Source of the DNA: Photobacterium sp. TY1-4
Lineage (GTDB): Bacteria; Pseudomonadota; Gammaproteobacteria; Enterobacterales; Vibrionaceae
Assembly (NCBI RefSeq): GCF_025398175.1
Contig: NZ_CP099734.1
Span: 1,116,001 to 1,180,000 of the forward strand
Length of the DNA: 64,000 nucleotides
Direction of reading: 5' to 3'
Below, piece by piece: positions 38,709-49,018 of the stretch; position 1 is the stretch's first letter; each line of letters opens with the position of its first letter. The notes under the pieces are model-generated. The model had not been told where the DNA came from. It saw only the letters and a program-made list of their open reading frames with translations, and did not search any database. Made by a program: the position numbers and the translations under genes.

Positions 38709-39878
38709 ATGCTAGAGCTGTTGTTCCTGTTATTGCCAATTGCCGCCGCTTACGGTTGGTACATGGGTAACAGGAGCGCTAGTAATAAACAACAGGAGCA
38801 GTCTCACCACATGTCACGCCAGTACGTGACTGGTTTGAACCTGCTGTTATCTGATCAGTCAGATAAAGCGGTAGACGTGTTTATTGAACTGCTCCAAGTT
38901 GATAGTGAAACGATCGATACTCACCTTGCTTTGGGGAACCTGTTCCGCAGCCGGGGTGAGGTAGATCGTGCCATTCGGATCCACCAAAATTTGATTGCGC
39001 GTCCGAATTTAACGATTGATCAACGCAATCTGGCCCTGCAGCAGTTAGCCAAGGATTATATGGCTGCCGGATTCTTTGATCGCGCCGAGAAAATATTTGA
39101 ACAGTTGCTCGATGAGCCGGAGCACCGCAAAGGGGCATTGCAGCAGCTGTTGACCATCTATCAGCAAACCCGCGAGTGGGACAAGGCGATAGACATGGCT
39201 GGCCAGTTGGTCAAGATGGGCAAATCCAAGCTCAAGCACGACATTGCCCATTACTGGTGTGAGACGGCGATGCTGGAGCTGAGCGCCTTGAACATGGATA
39301 AGGCCAAGCAGTATTTGAAAAAGGCGTTGTCAGCAGACAAAGCATGTGTGCGGGCCTCTTTAATGATGGCCAAGATCCTGATCAGTGAAGAAGACTATAA
39401 AGCCGCCCTGAAGCAGCTGGAGCGGGTCGCTGAGCAGGATACTGATTACGTCAGCGAAACTCTGCCGATGCTGTTGCAATGCTACGAGGCGACCGGGAAC
39501 GAATCAGGATGGTATAAATACCTCCAGCACTGTGTGGAGCTCAATGCCGGTGCCACAGCCGAGCTGATGCTGGCAGACGAAATTGCCAAGCAAGAAGGGT
39601 CAGTTCCTGCCCAAACCTTTATGACTCGCCAGCTGACTAAAAACCCGACCATGAAAGGCTTTTATCAGTTGATGGATTATCACCTGGCTGAAGCCGAAGA
39701 GGGCCGGGCCAAGGAAAGCCTGAGCACCTTGCGCGCCCTGGTCGGCGAGCAGTTGAAAGTCAAACCCCATTACCGTTGCCGTAATTGTGGCTTTGCCACC
39801 CACTCGCTGTACTGGCAATGCCCGTCCTGTAAAGGCTGGGGCGGTGTGAAACCGATCCGTGGCCTGGATGGCGAATAA
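38709..39878 (+). CDS. lapB: Lipopolysaccharide assembly protein LapB
   Basis: The 389-residue protein has a short N-terminal membrane anchor (LELLFLLLPIAAAYGWYMGN), nine or so TPR-like helical repeats, and a C-terminal rubredoxin-type zinc or iron knuckle: CRNCGFATHSLYWQCPSC. It is the YciM/LapB adaptor that delivers LpxC to FtsH for degradation. The TPR and metal domains pack together and both are intact here. It is co-transcribed with lapA. Confidence 0.95.
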   Translation: MLELLFLLLPIAAAYGWYMGNRSASNKQQEQSHHMSRQYVTGLNLLLSDQSDKAVDVFIELLQVDSETIDTHLALGNLFRSRGEVDRAIRIHQNLIARPNLTIDQRNLALQQLAKDYMAAGFFDRAEKIFEQLLDEPEHRKGALQQLLTIYQQTREWDKAIDMAGQLVKMGKSKLKHDIAHYWCETAMLELSALNMDKAKQYLKKALSADKACVRASLMMAKILISEEDYKAALKQLERVAEQDTDYVSETLPMLLQCYEATGNESGWYKYLQHCVELNAGATAELMLADEIAKQEGSVPAQTFMTRQLTKNPTMKGFYQLMDYHLAEAEEGRAKESLSTLRALVGEQLKVKPHYRCRNCGFATHSLYWQCPSCKGWGGVKPIRGLDGE

Positions 39879-39890
39879 TACTGTGAACAA

Positions 39891-39918
39891 AGCCCGCTTT
39901 AACTGATGCGGGCTTTTT
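39891..39918 (+). terminator. lapAB terminator
   Basis: AGCCCGC-TTTAACTGAT-GCGGGCT followed by TTTT. Confidence 0.87.
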
Positions 39919-40129
39919 ATTGTCTGCCGTTTGGGGGGGAGGCTGATGCGCTGGTTTATCTGTGAGCTTTAGTGGCGGACAAACGATTGGCAAGATCAGA
40001 AAAGATATCCTTTTGGCGCTTAACAACAAAATTTGAAGAAATACTCGCAAAAAAACATTTTTACGGTACAATCCCGACCGCGCTCAGGGAGGCTGGGCGA
40101 GTTTGACCCATTACCAAGCAGGAGATGCA

Positions 40130-40831
40130 ATGTTGGATCCAAAAGTCATTGTCGCGCTCGATTATCCAAGTCAGGACGAGGCACTTGCCTTTGTAGACCG
40201 GATTGAGCCAGGCACTTGTCGACTCAAAGTCGGCAAAGAGATGTTTACTTATTTTGGCCCTGATTTTGTGCGTAAACTGCATGATCGGGGCCATTCAGTA
40301 TTTCTGGACCTGAAATTCCATGATATCCCGAATACCTGCTCACGCGCGGTTGCTGCTGCAGCGGAACTTGGGGTGTGGATGGTCAATGTTCACGCCAGTG
40401 GCGGTGAGCGAATGATGGCAGCGTCCCGTGAAATCCTGGAACCGTTTGGCAAGGATCGCCCGTTGTTGATTGCAGTGACGGTACTGACCAGCATGGAAGC
40501 CTCGGACCTACGTGGCATTGGGATCACTGCTGAGCCGCAGGAACATGTCCTGAACCTGGCACGCCTGACCCAAAACAGCGGCCTGGACGGCGTCGTGTGT
40601 TCAGCGCAGGAAGCGACACTGCTCAAAACCGAGTTAGGCCGCGAATTTAAACTGGTGACACCGGGGATCCGTCCGGCAGGCAGTGCCGCGGGCGATCAGC
40701 GCCGGGTGATGACACCGGTTGAGGCAGTGCAGGCGGGATCCGATTATCTGGTGATTGGCCGCCCAATTACCCAAGCCGATGATCCGGCAACGGTTCTGGC
40801 CGCAATTAATCAGAGCCTCGCTTCATCTTAG
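40130..40831 (+). CDS. pyrF: Orotidine-5'-phosphate decarboxylase
   Basis: PyrF decarboxylates OMP to UMP, the last step of UMP synthesis. The 233-residue TIM-barrel protein has the catalytic block [12 protein letters not shown] (Lys, Asp) near 60 and the phosphate-binding loop TPGIRPAG, followed later by YLVIGRPIT. The ATG at 40130 has AGGAG at ideal spacing. It follows lapAB, separated by a terminator, as in enterics. Confidence 0.97.
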   Translation: MLDPKVIVALDYPSQDEALAFVDRIEPGTCRLKVGKEMFTYFGPDFVRKLHDRGHSVFLDLKFHDIPNTCSRAVAAAAELGVWMVNVHASGGERMMAASREILEPFGKDRPLLIAVTVLTSMEASDLRGIGITAEPQEHVLNLARLTQNSGLDGVVCSAQEATLLKTELGREFKLVTPGIRPAGSAAGDQRRVMTPVEAVQAGSDYLVIGRPITQADDPATVLAAINQSLASS

Positions 40832-40877
40832 CATGGCGTAATCTTCGCTTGAGCCCTTCGGGCGAGTCATCTTTCAG

Positions 40878-40901
40878 CAGGCCCTTTTCAGGGCCTGTTT
40901 T
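40878..40901 (+). terminator. pyrF terminator
   Basis: CAGGCCC-TTTTCA-GGGCCTG followed by TTTTC. A second 8-bp inverted repeat (GCCGGTGG to CCACCGGC, 40913-40939) follows with no T tract. Confidence 0.82.
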
Positions 40902-41058
40902 CGTTGTGGTGCGCCGGTGGGGGACACCTCGCCACCGGCACTGGGTGAGATGCGGTTAGCTCGGTCTTTGATAAGAGTTGAAAACCGTGACAGAACAACC
41001 AGTTGCCTCTTACCGGGAGGTCTACACTGTCAGTAACTCCGATGGATAGGGATACGCA

Positions 41059-42330
41059 ATGGAACCGAATCTGGACTTCACCTCCCCGTTTGTACGGCTG
41101 GCCATTGCCTTGTTATTGGGCGCAATTATCGGTATTCAGCGTGGTTGGGAGGGGCGCCATGAGGTAGCCGGCTCGCGGATTGCCGGGATCCGCACCTATT
41201 CCCTGATCGGACTGATGGGCGGCTTAAGCGGGCGGCTGGCGCAGGTGTTTTCCGAACTATTTCTCGGCTTTGCGCTGGTCGCTTTTGCGGTGCTGATTAT
41301 AGCCGCCTATCTCAACAGTCAGCACGTGAAATCCAACCTGAGTATTACCGGGATTGTCGGCATGCTGATCACCTTTCTGCTCGGCAGCCTGGCGGTGATC
41401 GGTGAGCCGGTGGTCGCCGCCTCGGCGGCCGTGATCACCGCGATTATTCTGGATAACAAAACCGAGTTGCATGAAGCCCTGATGAAGCTGCAGGCGTATG
41501 AGCTGGATGCGGCCCTGAAGTTGTTGCTGATCTCTGTGGTGATGTTGCCGCTGCTGCCGAATGAAGGATTCGGTCCGTGGCAGGCGATCAACCCGTATGA
41601 GATTTGGTGGATGGTGGTGCTGATCGCCGGGATCTCATTTGTCGGGTACTTTGCCATTAAGTTTGGTGGCGCGGAGAAAGGGATCCTGTTTACCTGCCTG
41701 TTTGCCGGTTTGAGTTCATCAACCGCGTTGACGCTCCAGTTTGCCAATCTGTCCAAGCAGCAACCCAGGCTCAGCGGATTGCTGGCGAGTGGGATCCTGA
41801 TCAGCTGCGGGACCATGTTTCCCCGGATCATCCTGGTTTGCTCTGTAGTGAACTATCAGTTGGTTGGGCTGCTGTGGTTGCCCATGGTCGTGATGATGCT
41901 GGGGTTTTACCTCCCGGCTTACTGGATATGGCGTCACAACCGGTTAGATGGCAGTGAGGCGCCGGAGCTGAATCAGAATCCGCTGGCACTGTCCTCTGCT
42001 TTTTTCTTCGGCCTGATGTTGTTGGCGATTATGCTGCTGTCGAATCTGCTTCAGGAGTGGTTCGGTGATACCGGGACCTTGTTGCTGGCAATGATTTCGG
42101 GAATTACCGATGTAGATGCGATCACCCTGGCGCTGGGGCGGCAAAGTACCGGCAGCCTGTTGCTCTCGACGGCTACCTTGGGGATCTTTATTGCCTCGGC
42201 GGTCAACAGCCTGGTGAAAATGGGCATGGCCAGTGTGATTGGGACACCGGCTCTGCGAAAATACGTGATCATTCCTATTGCCGGTGCCGTGATGCTGGGC
42301 GCCGTGGTCGTCGGGTTCAGCCCGGTTTAA
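41059..42330 (+). CDS. MgtC/SapB family membrane protein with DUF4010 domain
   Basis: The 423-residue polytopic membrane protein has about a dozen hydrophobic segments. The first 150 residues carry the MgtC/SapB signature LLGAIIGIQRGWEGR and GIRTYSLIGLMGGL. The remainder is a DUF4010 domain with AGLSSSTALTLQFANLS and SGITDVDAITLALGR. DUF4010 proteins are of unknown function. MgtC itself is a virulence and magnesium-homeostasis factor, but that role should not be transferred. The ATG at 41059 has GGGATA upstream. It stands alone between pyrF and the convergent sap operon. Confidence 0.85.
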   Translation: MEPNLDFTSPFVRLAIALLLGAIIGIQRGWEGRHEVAGSRIAGIRTYSLIGLMGGLSGRLAQVFSELFLGFALVAFAVLIIAAYLNSQHVKSNLSITGIVGMLITFLLGSLAVIGEPVVAASAAVITAIILDNKTELHEALMKLQAYELDAALKLLLISVVMLPLLPNEGFGPWQAINPYEIWWMVVLIAGISFVGYFAIKFGGAEKGILFTCLFAGLSSSTALTLQFANLSKQQPRLSGLLASGILISCGTMFPRIILVCSVVNYQLVGLLWLPMVVMMLGFYLPAYWIWRHNRLDGSEAPELNQNPLALSSAFFFGLMLLAIMLLSNLLQEWFGDTGTLLLAMISGITDVDAITLALGRQSTGSLLLSTATLGIFIASAVNSLVKMGMASVIGTPALRKYVIIPIAGAVMLGAVVVGFSPV

Positions 42331-42349
42331 AACGCTACCCTTTCGGATA

Positions 42350-43165
42350 TTAGCATTCAACCTTGGCCGAGCGACGGCTGCGTCGGTCGAGGGAATGGGC
42401 TGAGAAGTGGCTGTCGAGCAATTTCTGGGTCAGGGAATGCTGCGGGTTGTTAAAGACTTCCTGGGTCAATCCCTGTTCGACCACCTCACCGTTTTGCATC
42501 ACCATGACTTTATCGGTGAAGTGCTTAATGACCCCCATGTGCTGCGACACATAAATATAAGACAAGCCCATCTCTTCCTGCAATTCGAGCAACAGGTTGA
42601 TAATTTGCGAGCGCATTGACATATCCAGGCCGTTCAGGGCCTCATCGGCAACAATAATGCAGGGTTGCAGGATCAGGGCGCGGGCCAGGGAAACCCGTTG
42701 CTTTTGCCCGGTGGCCAGCATCTGCGGATAAAAATAGGCGTGCTCCGGCAACAGCCCGACCCGCCGCAGTGTTTCCATGATCCGTTGCTCACGCGCCTGC
42801 GGCGTCATATTGGTGTTTCGTTTCAGTGGTCCTTCGAGGATCTGCCCGATCTGGATCCGGGGGTTGAGCGAGGTATTGGGATCCTGAAAAATCATCCGGA
42901 TCAGCTTACATCGCGTCTGGAAGTCATGGTAAGCCAGCGGCTCACCATTGACCCGAATGATGCCTTCAGTCGGCTCGACCACGCCGGATAGCATTTTCGC
43001 CAGCGTCGATTTTCCAGAGCCGTTTTCCCCGATAAAGGCCAGTGTTTCCCCGGCTTCAAGAGAAAATGAAACCGGCTTGACGGCTTCAATAGTCCGGCGG
43101 CGAAACAGCCCGGAGCGGTAGTGATAGTCTTTTTTCAGGTGTTCGACTTCAAGGAGCGCACTCAC
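42350..43165 (-). CDS. sapF: Peptide transport system ATP-binding protein SapF
   Basis: The 271-residue ABC ATPase has Walker [10 protein letters not shown], a Q-loop in [10 protein letters not shown], the signature-like [15 protein letters not shown] and Walker B IIVADEAL. The pattern ATGQKQ in place of LSGGQ is shared with E. coli SapF. The start is GTG at 43165, inside the sapD stop (GTGA overlap), with GGAGGA upstream; longer frames are not supported. It is the last gene of sapABCDF. SapF energises the SapBC permease, linked to antimicrobial peptide resistance, and to putrescine export in E. coli. Confidence 0.93.
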   Translation of the reverse strand: MSALLEVEHLKKDYHYRSGLFRRRTIEAVKPVSFSLEAGETLAFIGENGSGKSTLAKMLSGVVEPTEGIIRVNGEPLAYHDFQTRCKLIRMIFQDPNTSLNPRIQIGQILEGPLKRNTNMTPQAREQRIMETLRRVGLLPEHAYFYPQMLATGQKQRVSLARALILQPCIIVADEALNGLDMSMRSQIINLLLELQEEMGLSYIYVSQHMGVIKHFTDKVMVMQNGEVVEQGLTQEVFNNPQHSLTQKLLDSHFSAHSLDRRSRRSAKVEC

Positions 43166-44163
43166 TTCTGGGTATCCTCCATATTCAGCGGAAAGTGGCA
43201 ACTGAATTTATGGTTTTTGATTTTTCGGCGCTTCGGTACTTCGACGCATTTACGCTGAGCATGCGGACAGCGCGGTCCCAGGCGGCAGCCAATCGGTAAA
43301 TGCTGCAACGGCGGGATTGAGCCCGGCAGGGTCTCCAGCTTGCACTTATGCGGCAGGACGTCGAGGTTGAAATCCGGCATGGCATGCAGCAGGGCTTCGG
43401 TGTATGGGTGGTGGGGGGATTCCAGCAGTTGTTTCCGGCTGCCGGACTCCACCGCCTGGCCGCAATACATCACGGTGATCCGGTCTGCCCACTGAGTCAC
43501 CATGGTCAAATCATGGCTGACCAGCAAAATGGTGGTATTGCTGAGCTGGTTCATCCGACTGAGCAAACGGAAGATCTGGGATTGGGTGATGGGATCGAGA
43601 TCGTTGGTCGGCTCGTCCGCAATCAGCAGGCGAGGGCGGTTGGCGATCGCCATCGCGATCATCACTTTCTGGCACTCGCCATCCGTCAGTTCATACGGAT
43701 AGCTTTTCATGACCCGTTTGTGATCCTTGATCCCGACTTTGTGCAGCAGGGCAATCGCCTGTTTCTGCCGCCAGTGGAACCGTTGCCACCAGCTTCCGGT
43801 GAACGAGCCGGAAGGGATCGCCTCTTCGAGCTGCTCGCCGACCTGCTCGGACGGATCCAGACAGGAGGAAGGCTCCTGGAAGATCATCGCAATCTCCCGG
43901 CCAACCACCTTGCGTCGCTCACGGGCCGAGAGGGTCAGCAAGTCGATATCGGCCAGACGCAGACGGTCGGCACTGACCCGCCAGCTGTCTTTGGTGACGC
44001 CGGCGATGGCTTTGGCGACCAAGCTTTTACCGGAGCCGGATTCACCCACCAAGCCGCGGATTTCCCCTTCGCTCAGTGTCAGGCTCATGCGATCAACCGC
44101 TTTGACCATCCCCTGCGGGGTTTCAATTTCAATGGTGAGGTTACGAATATCGAGCAGTGGCAT
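43162..44163 (-). CDS. sapD: Peptide transport system ATP-binding protein SapD
   Basis: The 333-residue ABC ATPase has Walker A GESGSGKS, the [14 protein letters not shown]-loop region, the [16 protein letters not shown] signature variant seen in E. coli SapD, and Walker [14 protein letters not shown]. The C-terminal oligopeptide-transporter extension carries four Cys ([27 protein letters not shown]) of the iron-sulfur-like OppD/DppD type. The ATG overlaps the sapC stop (TAATG) and the 3' end overlaps sapF. Confidence 0.94.
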   Translation of the reverse strand: MPLLDIRNLTIEIETPQGMVKAVDRMSLTLSEGEIRGLVGESGSGKSLVAKAIAGVTKDSWRVSADRLRLADIDLLTLSARERRKVVGREIAMIFQEPSSCLDPSEQVGEQLEEAIPSGSFTGSWWQRFHWRQKQAIALLHKVGIKDHKRVMKSYPYELTDGECQKVMIAMAIANRPRLLIADEPTNDLDPITQSQIFRLLSRMNQLSNTTILLVSHDLTMVTQWADRITVMYCGQAVESGSRKQLLESPHHPYTEALLHAMPDFNLDVLPHKCKLETLPGSIPPLQHLPIGCRLGPRCPHAQRKCVEVPKRRKIKNHKFSCHFPLNMEDTQK

Positions 44164-45050
44164 TAGTCTATCCCCGCATTAATGGCCTGGCGGAGTCCTT
44201 CTCCTACTAAGTTTATAACCAATACGCTGAAAGTGATGGCCAGCCCCGGTAGCGTCACGGTCCAGGGGGCAAGATAGATCAGCTCAATCGAGTCGCCCAG
44301 CATTGCGCCCCATTCTGCCGAGGGTGCCTGGGCACCGAGGCCGAGAAAGCCCAGCGCCGCCAGATCCAAAATGGCAATGGAGATCGCCCGGGTCAGCTCG
44401 TTGGAAATCACCGTCAGGATATTGGGCATGATTGAGTGATACAGCAGGTAGAAATTGTTGGCGCCATCCAGCCGTGCAGCAATGATGTAATCTTTCTCCA
44501 CTTCGTTATGCACTGCAGTGTACACCGCGCGAATAAAGCGCGGGATCAGCGCCAGCCAGATCGCCAGCAGGATATTGAGCTCGCCCGGTCCCATATAGGC
44601 CACGACAATAATCGCCAGCAACAGGGATGGGATCGATAATACGGTATCGAGCAGGTGGTTGAGAAAGCTGGATTTCAGGCCCTGGGTCATCCCCGCCATC
44701 ACGCCGATGGCAATCCCGATCACACTGGAAGCCAGCGCAATCAGCAGTGCATAGCCGAAGGTCAGCTGGGAGCCGATGAGCAGGCGACTGAGCATATCCC
44801 GTCCCAGATCATCGGTACCGAAGAAGTACTCGACATGACCGGTCGGATCCCACGAAGGGGGCATCAGGAGCTCACCAACTTGATCATAAGGTGAATACGG
44901 GATGATCCACGGTGCGGTCACGGTGATGAGGAGCAGGAACAGCAGACACCAGAGGCCGAACATGGCCAGCGAGTTGGTGCGGAAATTTTGCCAGGCCCGC
45001 TCCCACTGGGTCGGGATTTTCTGCTCCTGGTAAATGTTATTTGATAGCAT
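44163..45050 (-). CDS. sapC: Peptide transport system permease SapC
   Basis: The 295-residue DppC-type permease has an N-terminal helix ([19 protein letters not shown]), the [16 protein letters not shown] segment and the EAA-type cytoplasmic loop near [20 protein letters not shown]. The ATG at 45050 overlaps the end of sapB by 14 bases. With SapB it forms the membrane channel. Confidence 0.94.
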   Translation of the reverse strand: MLSNNIYQEQKIPTQWERAWQNFRTNSLAMFGLWCLLFLLLITVTAPWIIPYSPYDQVGELLMPPSWDPTGHVEYFFGTDDLGRDMLSRLLIGSQLTFGYALLIALASSVIGIAIGVMAGMTQGLKSSFLNHLLDTVLSIPSLLLAIIVVAYMGPGELNILLAIWLALIPRFIRAVYTAVHNEVEKDYIIAARLDGANNFYLLYHSIMPNILTVISNELTRAISIAILDLAALGFLGLGAQAPSAEWGAMLGDSIELIYLAPWTVTLPGLAITFSVLVINLVGEGLRQAINAGID

Positions 45051-45999
45051 ACCATTCCTTTCTGACGAGCGGGTTGACGATCGCGCCGGCCAAATCCGAC
45101 AGGATGTTGGCGATCAGGATAAAGCTGCCGACGGCAATCACACCGGCCTGGATCGCCACATAATCCTGACCGGCAATGGCATTGAGCAGCCAGCGGCCGA
45201 TACCGGGCCAGTTAAAGATTGACTCGGTGAGCATGGCGAAGGTCATCATGGTGGAAAATTGCATCCCCAGTTTGGGAATGATTGGCGGAATGGCATTTTT
45301 CATCACGTGCCGACGGATGATCTCAAACATCGACAGGCCCTTGGTCTGGGCCACTTTGATAAAGTTCTGCCCCATAATTTCAGATACTGATGCACGGGTC
45401 AGGCGGATCACCTCCGTGGTCGGCGCCATCGCCAGCACCAGGGTCGGCAGGATCAGGTGGCGAATGGTATCCATCAGTGCTTCGGCGCGATAGGGCTTGT
45501 CCGACAGGATCACATCAATTAAGGCCACGCCGGTAACTGGCTTGATCTCATACAACAGACTGTAGCGACCGGCAACCGGCAGCCAGCCAAGCTGCTGCGA
45601 GAACAGCATGATCAGCAACACCGCCAGCCAGAATACCGGAACGGAGTAGCCGAGCAGCGCCAGGGAAGAAATCGATGTATCTATCAGGCGCCCGCGTTTC
45701 ACCCCGGCCAGGGTTCCGAGCGGGATCCCGACCAGCAATGACAGGACAAAGGCAAAGAAACAGAGTTCAATCGTCGCCGGGAAGGCAGCCAGTACATCCT
45801 GGGTGATCGGCTCGCCGTTGGTGTTGAGGCCCAGGTTCCCGGCCAGCAGGTTTTCCAGATAGATGAACCAGCCGCTCCAGAAAGACTGGTGGCTCCATTG
45901 CAGGGTCGGATCCAGACGCAGAATGCTAAAGCCCACCAGCGTCAGGATGGCCACGGTGATCAAAAACAGATTAAGTCGACGAATTGTGTAAATAAACAT
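45037..45999 (-). CDS. sapB: Peptide transport system permease SapB
   Basis: The 320-residue DppB-type permease has six predicted membrane helices, beginning MFIYTIRRLNLFLITVAIL. The EAA loop is KVAQTKGLSMFEIIRRHVMKN. The ATG at 45999 lies four bases after the sapA stop and gives the family's N-terminus; an earlier in-frame codon inside sapA is unlikely. It is tightly coupled to sapA and sapC. Confidence 0.94.
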   Translation of the reverse strand: MFIYTIRRLNLFLITVAILTLVGFSILRLDPTLQWSHQSFWSGWFIYLENLLAGNLGLNTNGEPITQDVLAAFPATIELCFFAFVLSLLVGIPLGTLAGVKRGRLIDTSISSLALLGYSVPVFWLAVLLIMLFSQQLGWLPVAGRYSLLYEIKPVTGVALIDVILSDKPYRAEALMDTIRHLILPTLVLAMAPTTEVIRLTRASVSEIMGQNFIKVAQTKGLSMFEIIRRHVMKNAIPPIIPKLGMQFSTMMTFAMLTESIFNWPGIGRWLLNAIAGQDYVAIQAGVIAVGSFILIANILSDLAGAIVNPLVRKEWYAIK

Positions 46000-46003
46000 G
46001 CGG

Positions 46004-47665
46004 TTACTCGCTGCGATAAACGCTGGCAAAAGAGCGGGTGCCAAACGGACTCATTTGCAGGCCGCCAAGAGATTGATGATGAACCTGAAAATGGACCCCG
46101 TGCGCCAGCGGGATCACCGGCACCTGTTCGTCGAGGATATCCTGGACCAGATGGTAGTAGTTGACGCGTTGCTCAAGCTGGGTGGTCCGTGATGCCAGCT
46201 CCAGCAGGTTGTCGAAGCTGAGATCGCACCAGTTGGCCACGTTCAGCCCGGCAGCTTTGGCGCTACACGACAGCAACGGACGGAAGAAATTATCCGGGTC
46301 GCCGTTGTCGGCAATCCAGCCGGTCAGCTGCATGTCGCTGTTGGAGGCGGAGGTCGAACTGAAGCGGCTGACGGACTCCTGGGCCAGGATGATCAGGCGT
46401 ACCCCGACGGTTTTCAAATCGGCCTGGATCAGCTCGGCGGTCTTGCGCGGGCTCGGGTTATACGGGCGAGGCTCGATCGGCACCCACATCGTCAGGATCA
46501 GATCATCGGCATAGCCGGCCTCTTCCAACAGGGCACGTGCCCGCTGCGGATCGTAATCCAGCGCCTGGCTGCCGTGGTTATAGGCCCAGGACATCGGCGG
46601 CAGGATACTTTTGGCTTTGGTGCCGGTGCCGTAATACACCGAATTGAGCAGGTTGTCCCGATTGATGGCCAGATTGATGGCCTGTCTCACGCGCGAATCC
46701 TGCATCACGACTTTGTCGTTGTTCAGGGCGACAAAGGCAACGTTCATGCCGGTTTGGGCCATGAGTTCGAATTCTTCGCTGTTGCTGATCACCGGCAGCT
46801 GGCTGGCGACCGGGGACGACAACACATCACACTCTTTGCTCAGCAGTTTGGCCAGGGTGCCGGTGCCACGGGCCGAAATGTCAAACACCACTTGCTCCAT
46901 CGGCGCGGCGCCTTGCCAGTACCCCCAATGGCGGTTCAGGCGGATCAAATCGTCGGGCAGGTACTGGGCAAGATAGAACGGTCCGGTCCCGATGGGTTTC
47001 ATATCCAGCTGTTGCAATTGTCCGGCCTTGAGCAGGCGCTGGGCAAACTCCTGGGAGTGGATCACCGCGTAGCTGGTGGCCAGATTCGACAGGAAGGCGT
47101 TGTCCGGACGGGTCAGCACAAACGTCACAGTATGGGAATCATCCATTTCGATATGATCGATCAGGTCGCTGAAGCCCTGGCTTTCAAACCACGGATAGCG
47201 TCCGCCAGACACCGCATGGAACGGGTGTTTGGGGTTGATGATCCGCTGGAAGCTGAACACCACGTCCTGGGCGTTGAAACGCCGCGTGGGTTTGAACCAT
47301 TCGGTGGTTTGAAACTCAATGCCTTTGCGCAGTTTGAAGGTATAGGCCAGGCCGTCATCACTGATGGTCCAACTGCGGGCCAGAGAAGGCAGCGGCTGGT
47401 GGCTGACCGGATCGAGCATCAGCAGGCGATCGAAAATTTGAGCAGCAAGTGTATCGGCGGTCAGCCCGCCGTCAATCAGCTGGGGATTGAAGGTGGTCGG
47501 CGTATCTTGCCCGCAATAGACGAAGCCACGGCTACGAATGGTGCTATCTCGCTGTGGCTCTGAGCAGCCAATCAGGCTAACCAGACTGAGGCACGCAAGC
47601 AGTAGACGAGTTGAGGCGCTCATATCGAAATGTATTTTTGGAAAACAAGTGGTTAAATTTATCAT
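46004..47665 (-). CDS. sapA: Peptide ABC transporter substrate-binding protein SapA
   Basis: This is a family 5 extracellular solute-binding protein (DppA/OppA fold) of about 540 residues. SapA-specific blocks include TFNPQLIDGGLTADTLAAQIF near the start, PIGTGPFYLAQY, WADNGD-type GWIADNGDPDNFFRPLLSC and the end SPFGTRSFASVYRSE. The signal ends in SLIGC, a lipobox, suggesting a lipid-anchored protein. E. coli SapA has a plain signal peptide. Two starts are possible: the ATG at 47665, with GGTGAT upstream, and the ATG at 47623, which gives a cleaner lipoprotein signal (MSASTRLLLACLSLVSLIGC) but has no ribosome site. It is the first gene of the sap operon, downstream of pspF. Confidence 0.9.
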   Translation of the reverse strand: MINLTTCFPKIHFDMSASTRLLLACLSLVSLIGCSEPQRDSTIRSRGFVYCGQDTPTTFNPQLIDGGLTADTLAAQIFDRLLMLDPVSHQPLPSLARSWTISDDGLAYTFKLRKGIEFQTTEWFKPTRRFNAQDVVFSFQRIINPKHPFHAVSGGRYPWFESQGFSDLIDHIEMDDSHTVTFVLTRPDNAFLSNLATSYAVIHSQEFAQRLLKAGQLQQLDMKPIGTGPFYLAQYLPDDLIRLNRHWGYWQGAAPMEQVVFDISARGTGTLAKLLSKECDVLSSPVASQLPVISNSEEFELMAQTGMNVAFVALNNDKVVMQDSRVRQAINLAINRDNLLNSVYYGTGTKAKSILPPMSWAYNHGSQALDYDPQRARALLEEAGYADDLILTMWVPIEPRPYNPSPRKTAELIQADLKTVGVRLIILAQESVSRFSSTSASNSDMQLTGWIADNGDPDNFFRPLLSCSAKAAGLNVANWCDLSFDNLLELASRTTQLEQRVNYYHLVQDILDEQVPVIPLAHGVHFQVHHQSLGGLQMSPFGTRSFASVYRSE

Positions 47666-47757
47666 TATCCATCACCGGCACCAAGCATTGCCGTGAAATA
47701 ACCTGCCAAAACGCGGTGTTTTTTATCGAGGATGTGCGCCGGGTGTGATCCGCCGGA

Positions 47758-48768
47758 TCACGGGGGCGGGGTGCCGACCAGCTGGTACTTGCGCAACAGG
47801 CCTCTCAGTTGATGGTAGCTTAAACCCAATAGCTCAGCGGCATTTCGTTGATTAAACCGGGCTTGTGCCAGTGCCTGGCGGATGAGGGTGACTTCCTGCG
47901 CTTGCTGCCACTGGCGAAAATCGAGCGGGAAATTCGGGGCCGGTGGCACAGGGGGATCTGCGGGCGAATCGCTTTGGGGCACACTTTCCTGCTGCCAGGG
48001 TGTGCGGAACGGGTCGATAATAATTTCAGCGACCGGCTCATCTTCCAGGCTGTGGCGGAACACCGAACGCTCAACGACGTTTTTGAGCTCGCGGATGTTG
48101 CCGGGCCAGTGGTAGTCCAGGAGTGCAGCCCGGGCTTCGGGTGAAAAACCGGCAAAGTAGCCGAAACCCAGCTCCCGGCACATCCGCACGGCGTAATAGT
48201 CAGCCAGCGGCAGGATATCTTCCCGGCGTGCCCGCAGCGGCGGCAGGTGGATGATATCAAATGCCAGGCGATCGAGCAGATCGGCACGGAATTTCCCGTC
48301 TTCGGCTAACTGGGGCAGGTTGTCATTGGTGGCGCAGATCAGCCGGACGTTGGCCTGGCAGGTGCGGCTGCCGCCGACCCGCTCGTACTCGCCATATTCA
48401 ATGACCCGCAGTAATTTTTCCTGGACCCCGAGCGGTGCCGTGGCCAGTTCGTCGAGAAACAGGGTGCCGCCTTCAGCCCGTTCGAACCGGCCCTGGTGGC
48501 GGCCTTTGGCACCGGTGAAAGCGCCGGCTTCATGGCCGAACAACTCAGAGTCAATCACCCCTTCGCTCAGTGCGGCGCAATTGAGGGCGATGAGCGGCTG
48601 GTCCCAGCGTTTGGACAGATAATGGATCCGCTGGGCAATCAGCTCCTTCCCGGTGCCGCGCTCACCCAGGATCAGGATCGGACGGTGCAACGAGGCCAGG
48701 CGTGACGCCTGATCCAATACGGCCAGAAAAGATTCGGACTCACCGATCAAATTATCTGTCTTTTGCAT
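47758..48768 (-). CDS. pspF: Psp operon transcriptional activator PspF
   Basis: PspF is a sigma-54 bacterial enhancer-binding protein without a regulatory receiver domain. The 336-residue protein is a AAA+ domain plus HTH: Walker A GERGTGKE at 35-42, the sigma-54 contact loop GAFTGA at 82-87, Walker B TLFLDELA near 105 and the arginine-finger region FRADLLDRL. A Pro-rich linker leads to a FIS-type HTH (NQRNAAELLGLSYHQLRGLL). PspA inhibits PspF until membrane stress titrates it. The gene is divergent from pspA, its target, as in enterics. Confidence 0.95.
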   Translation of the reverse strand: MQKTDNLIGESESFLAVLDQASRLASLHRPILILGERGTGKELIAQRIHYLSKRWDQPLIALNCAALSEGVIDSELFGHEAGAFTGAKGRHQGRFERAEGGTLFLDELATAPLGVQEKLLRVIEYGEYERVGGSRTCQANVRLICATNDNLPQLAEDGKFRADLLDRLAFDIIHLPPLRARREDILPLADYYAVRMCRELGFGYFAGFSPEARAALLDYHWPGNIRELKNVVERSVFRHSLEDEPVAEIIIDPFRTPWQQESVPQSDSPADPPVPPAPNFPLDFRQWQQAQEVTLIRQALAQARFNQRNAAELLGLSYHQLRGLLRKYQLVGTPPP

Positions 48769-48864
48769 GGTTAATCTCGCTAACTGTTGGCGAATTTAAT
48801 TACACCATAGCACCCGGCGATAGAAAGTGACAATATAACTTGTTGAAAATTATAAAAATAAAAG

Positions 48865-48881
48865 TTGGCACGCTGCTTGAT
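48865..48881 (+). promoter_or_regulatory. sigma-54 promoter of pspA
   Basis: TTGGCACGCTGCTTGAT has the -24 GG (TTGGCACG) and a TTG at the -12 element, where the usual GC is GA. The -24 half is identical to that of the E. coli pspA promoter. It lies 138 bases before pspA and faces away from pspF. Confidence 0.8.
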
Positions 48882-49018
48882 ATATCTTCATCATCACAGC
48901 AATGACCGGGGTGACAAGCCCCGCAAACCGAACGGAGCCGTTTCTGGGTAAGCCGCATCAACCCAACCGGTGCGCCGGACCTGAAAACGGACCTGACTTA
49001 GATGAAAGGAGAGTTACT

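Noticed and set aside
40913..40939. Inverted repeat after pyrF as a second terminator or riboswitch for the MgtC-like gene
   Set aside because: A simple 8-bp stem with no T tract and no further conserved structure; nothing supports a metal-sensing leader.
46574..47563. 329-codon plus-strand frame over sapA
   Set aside because: Shadow of sapA with no domain or start signal.
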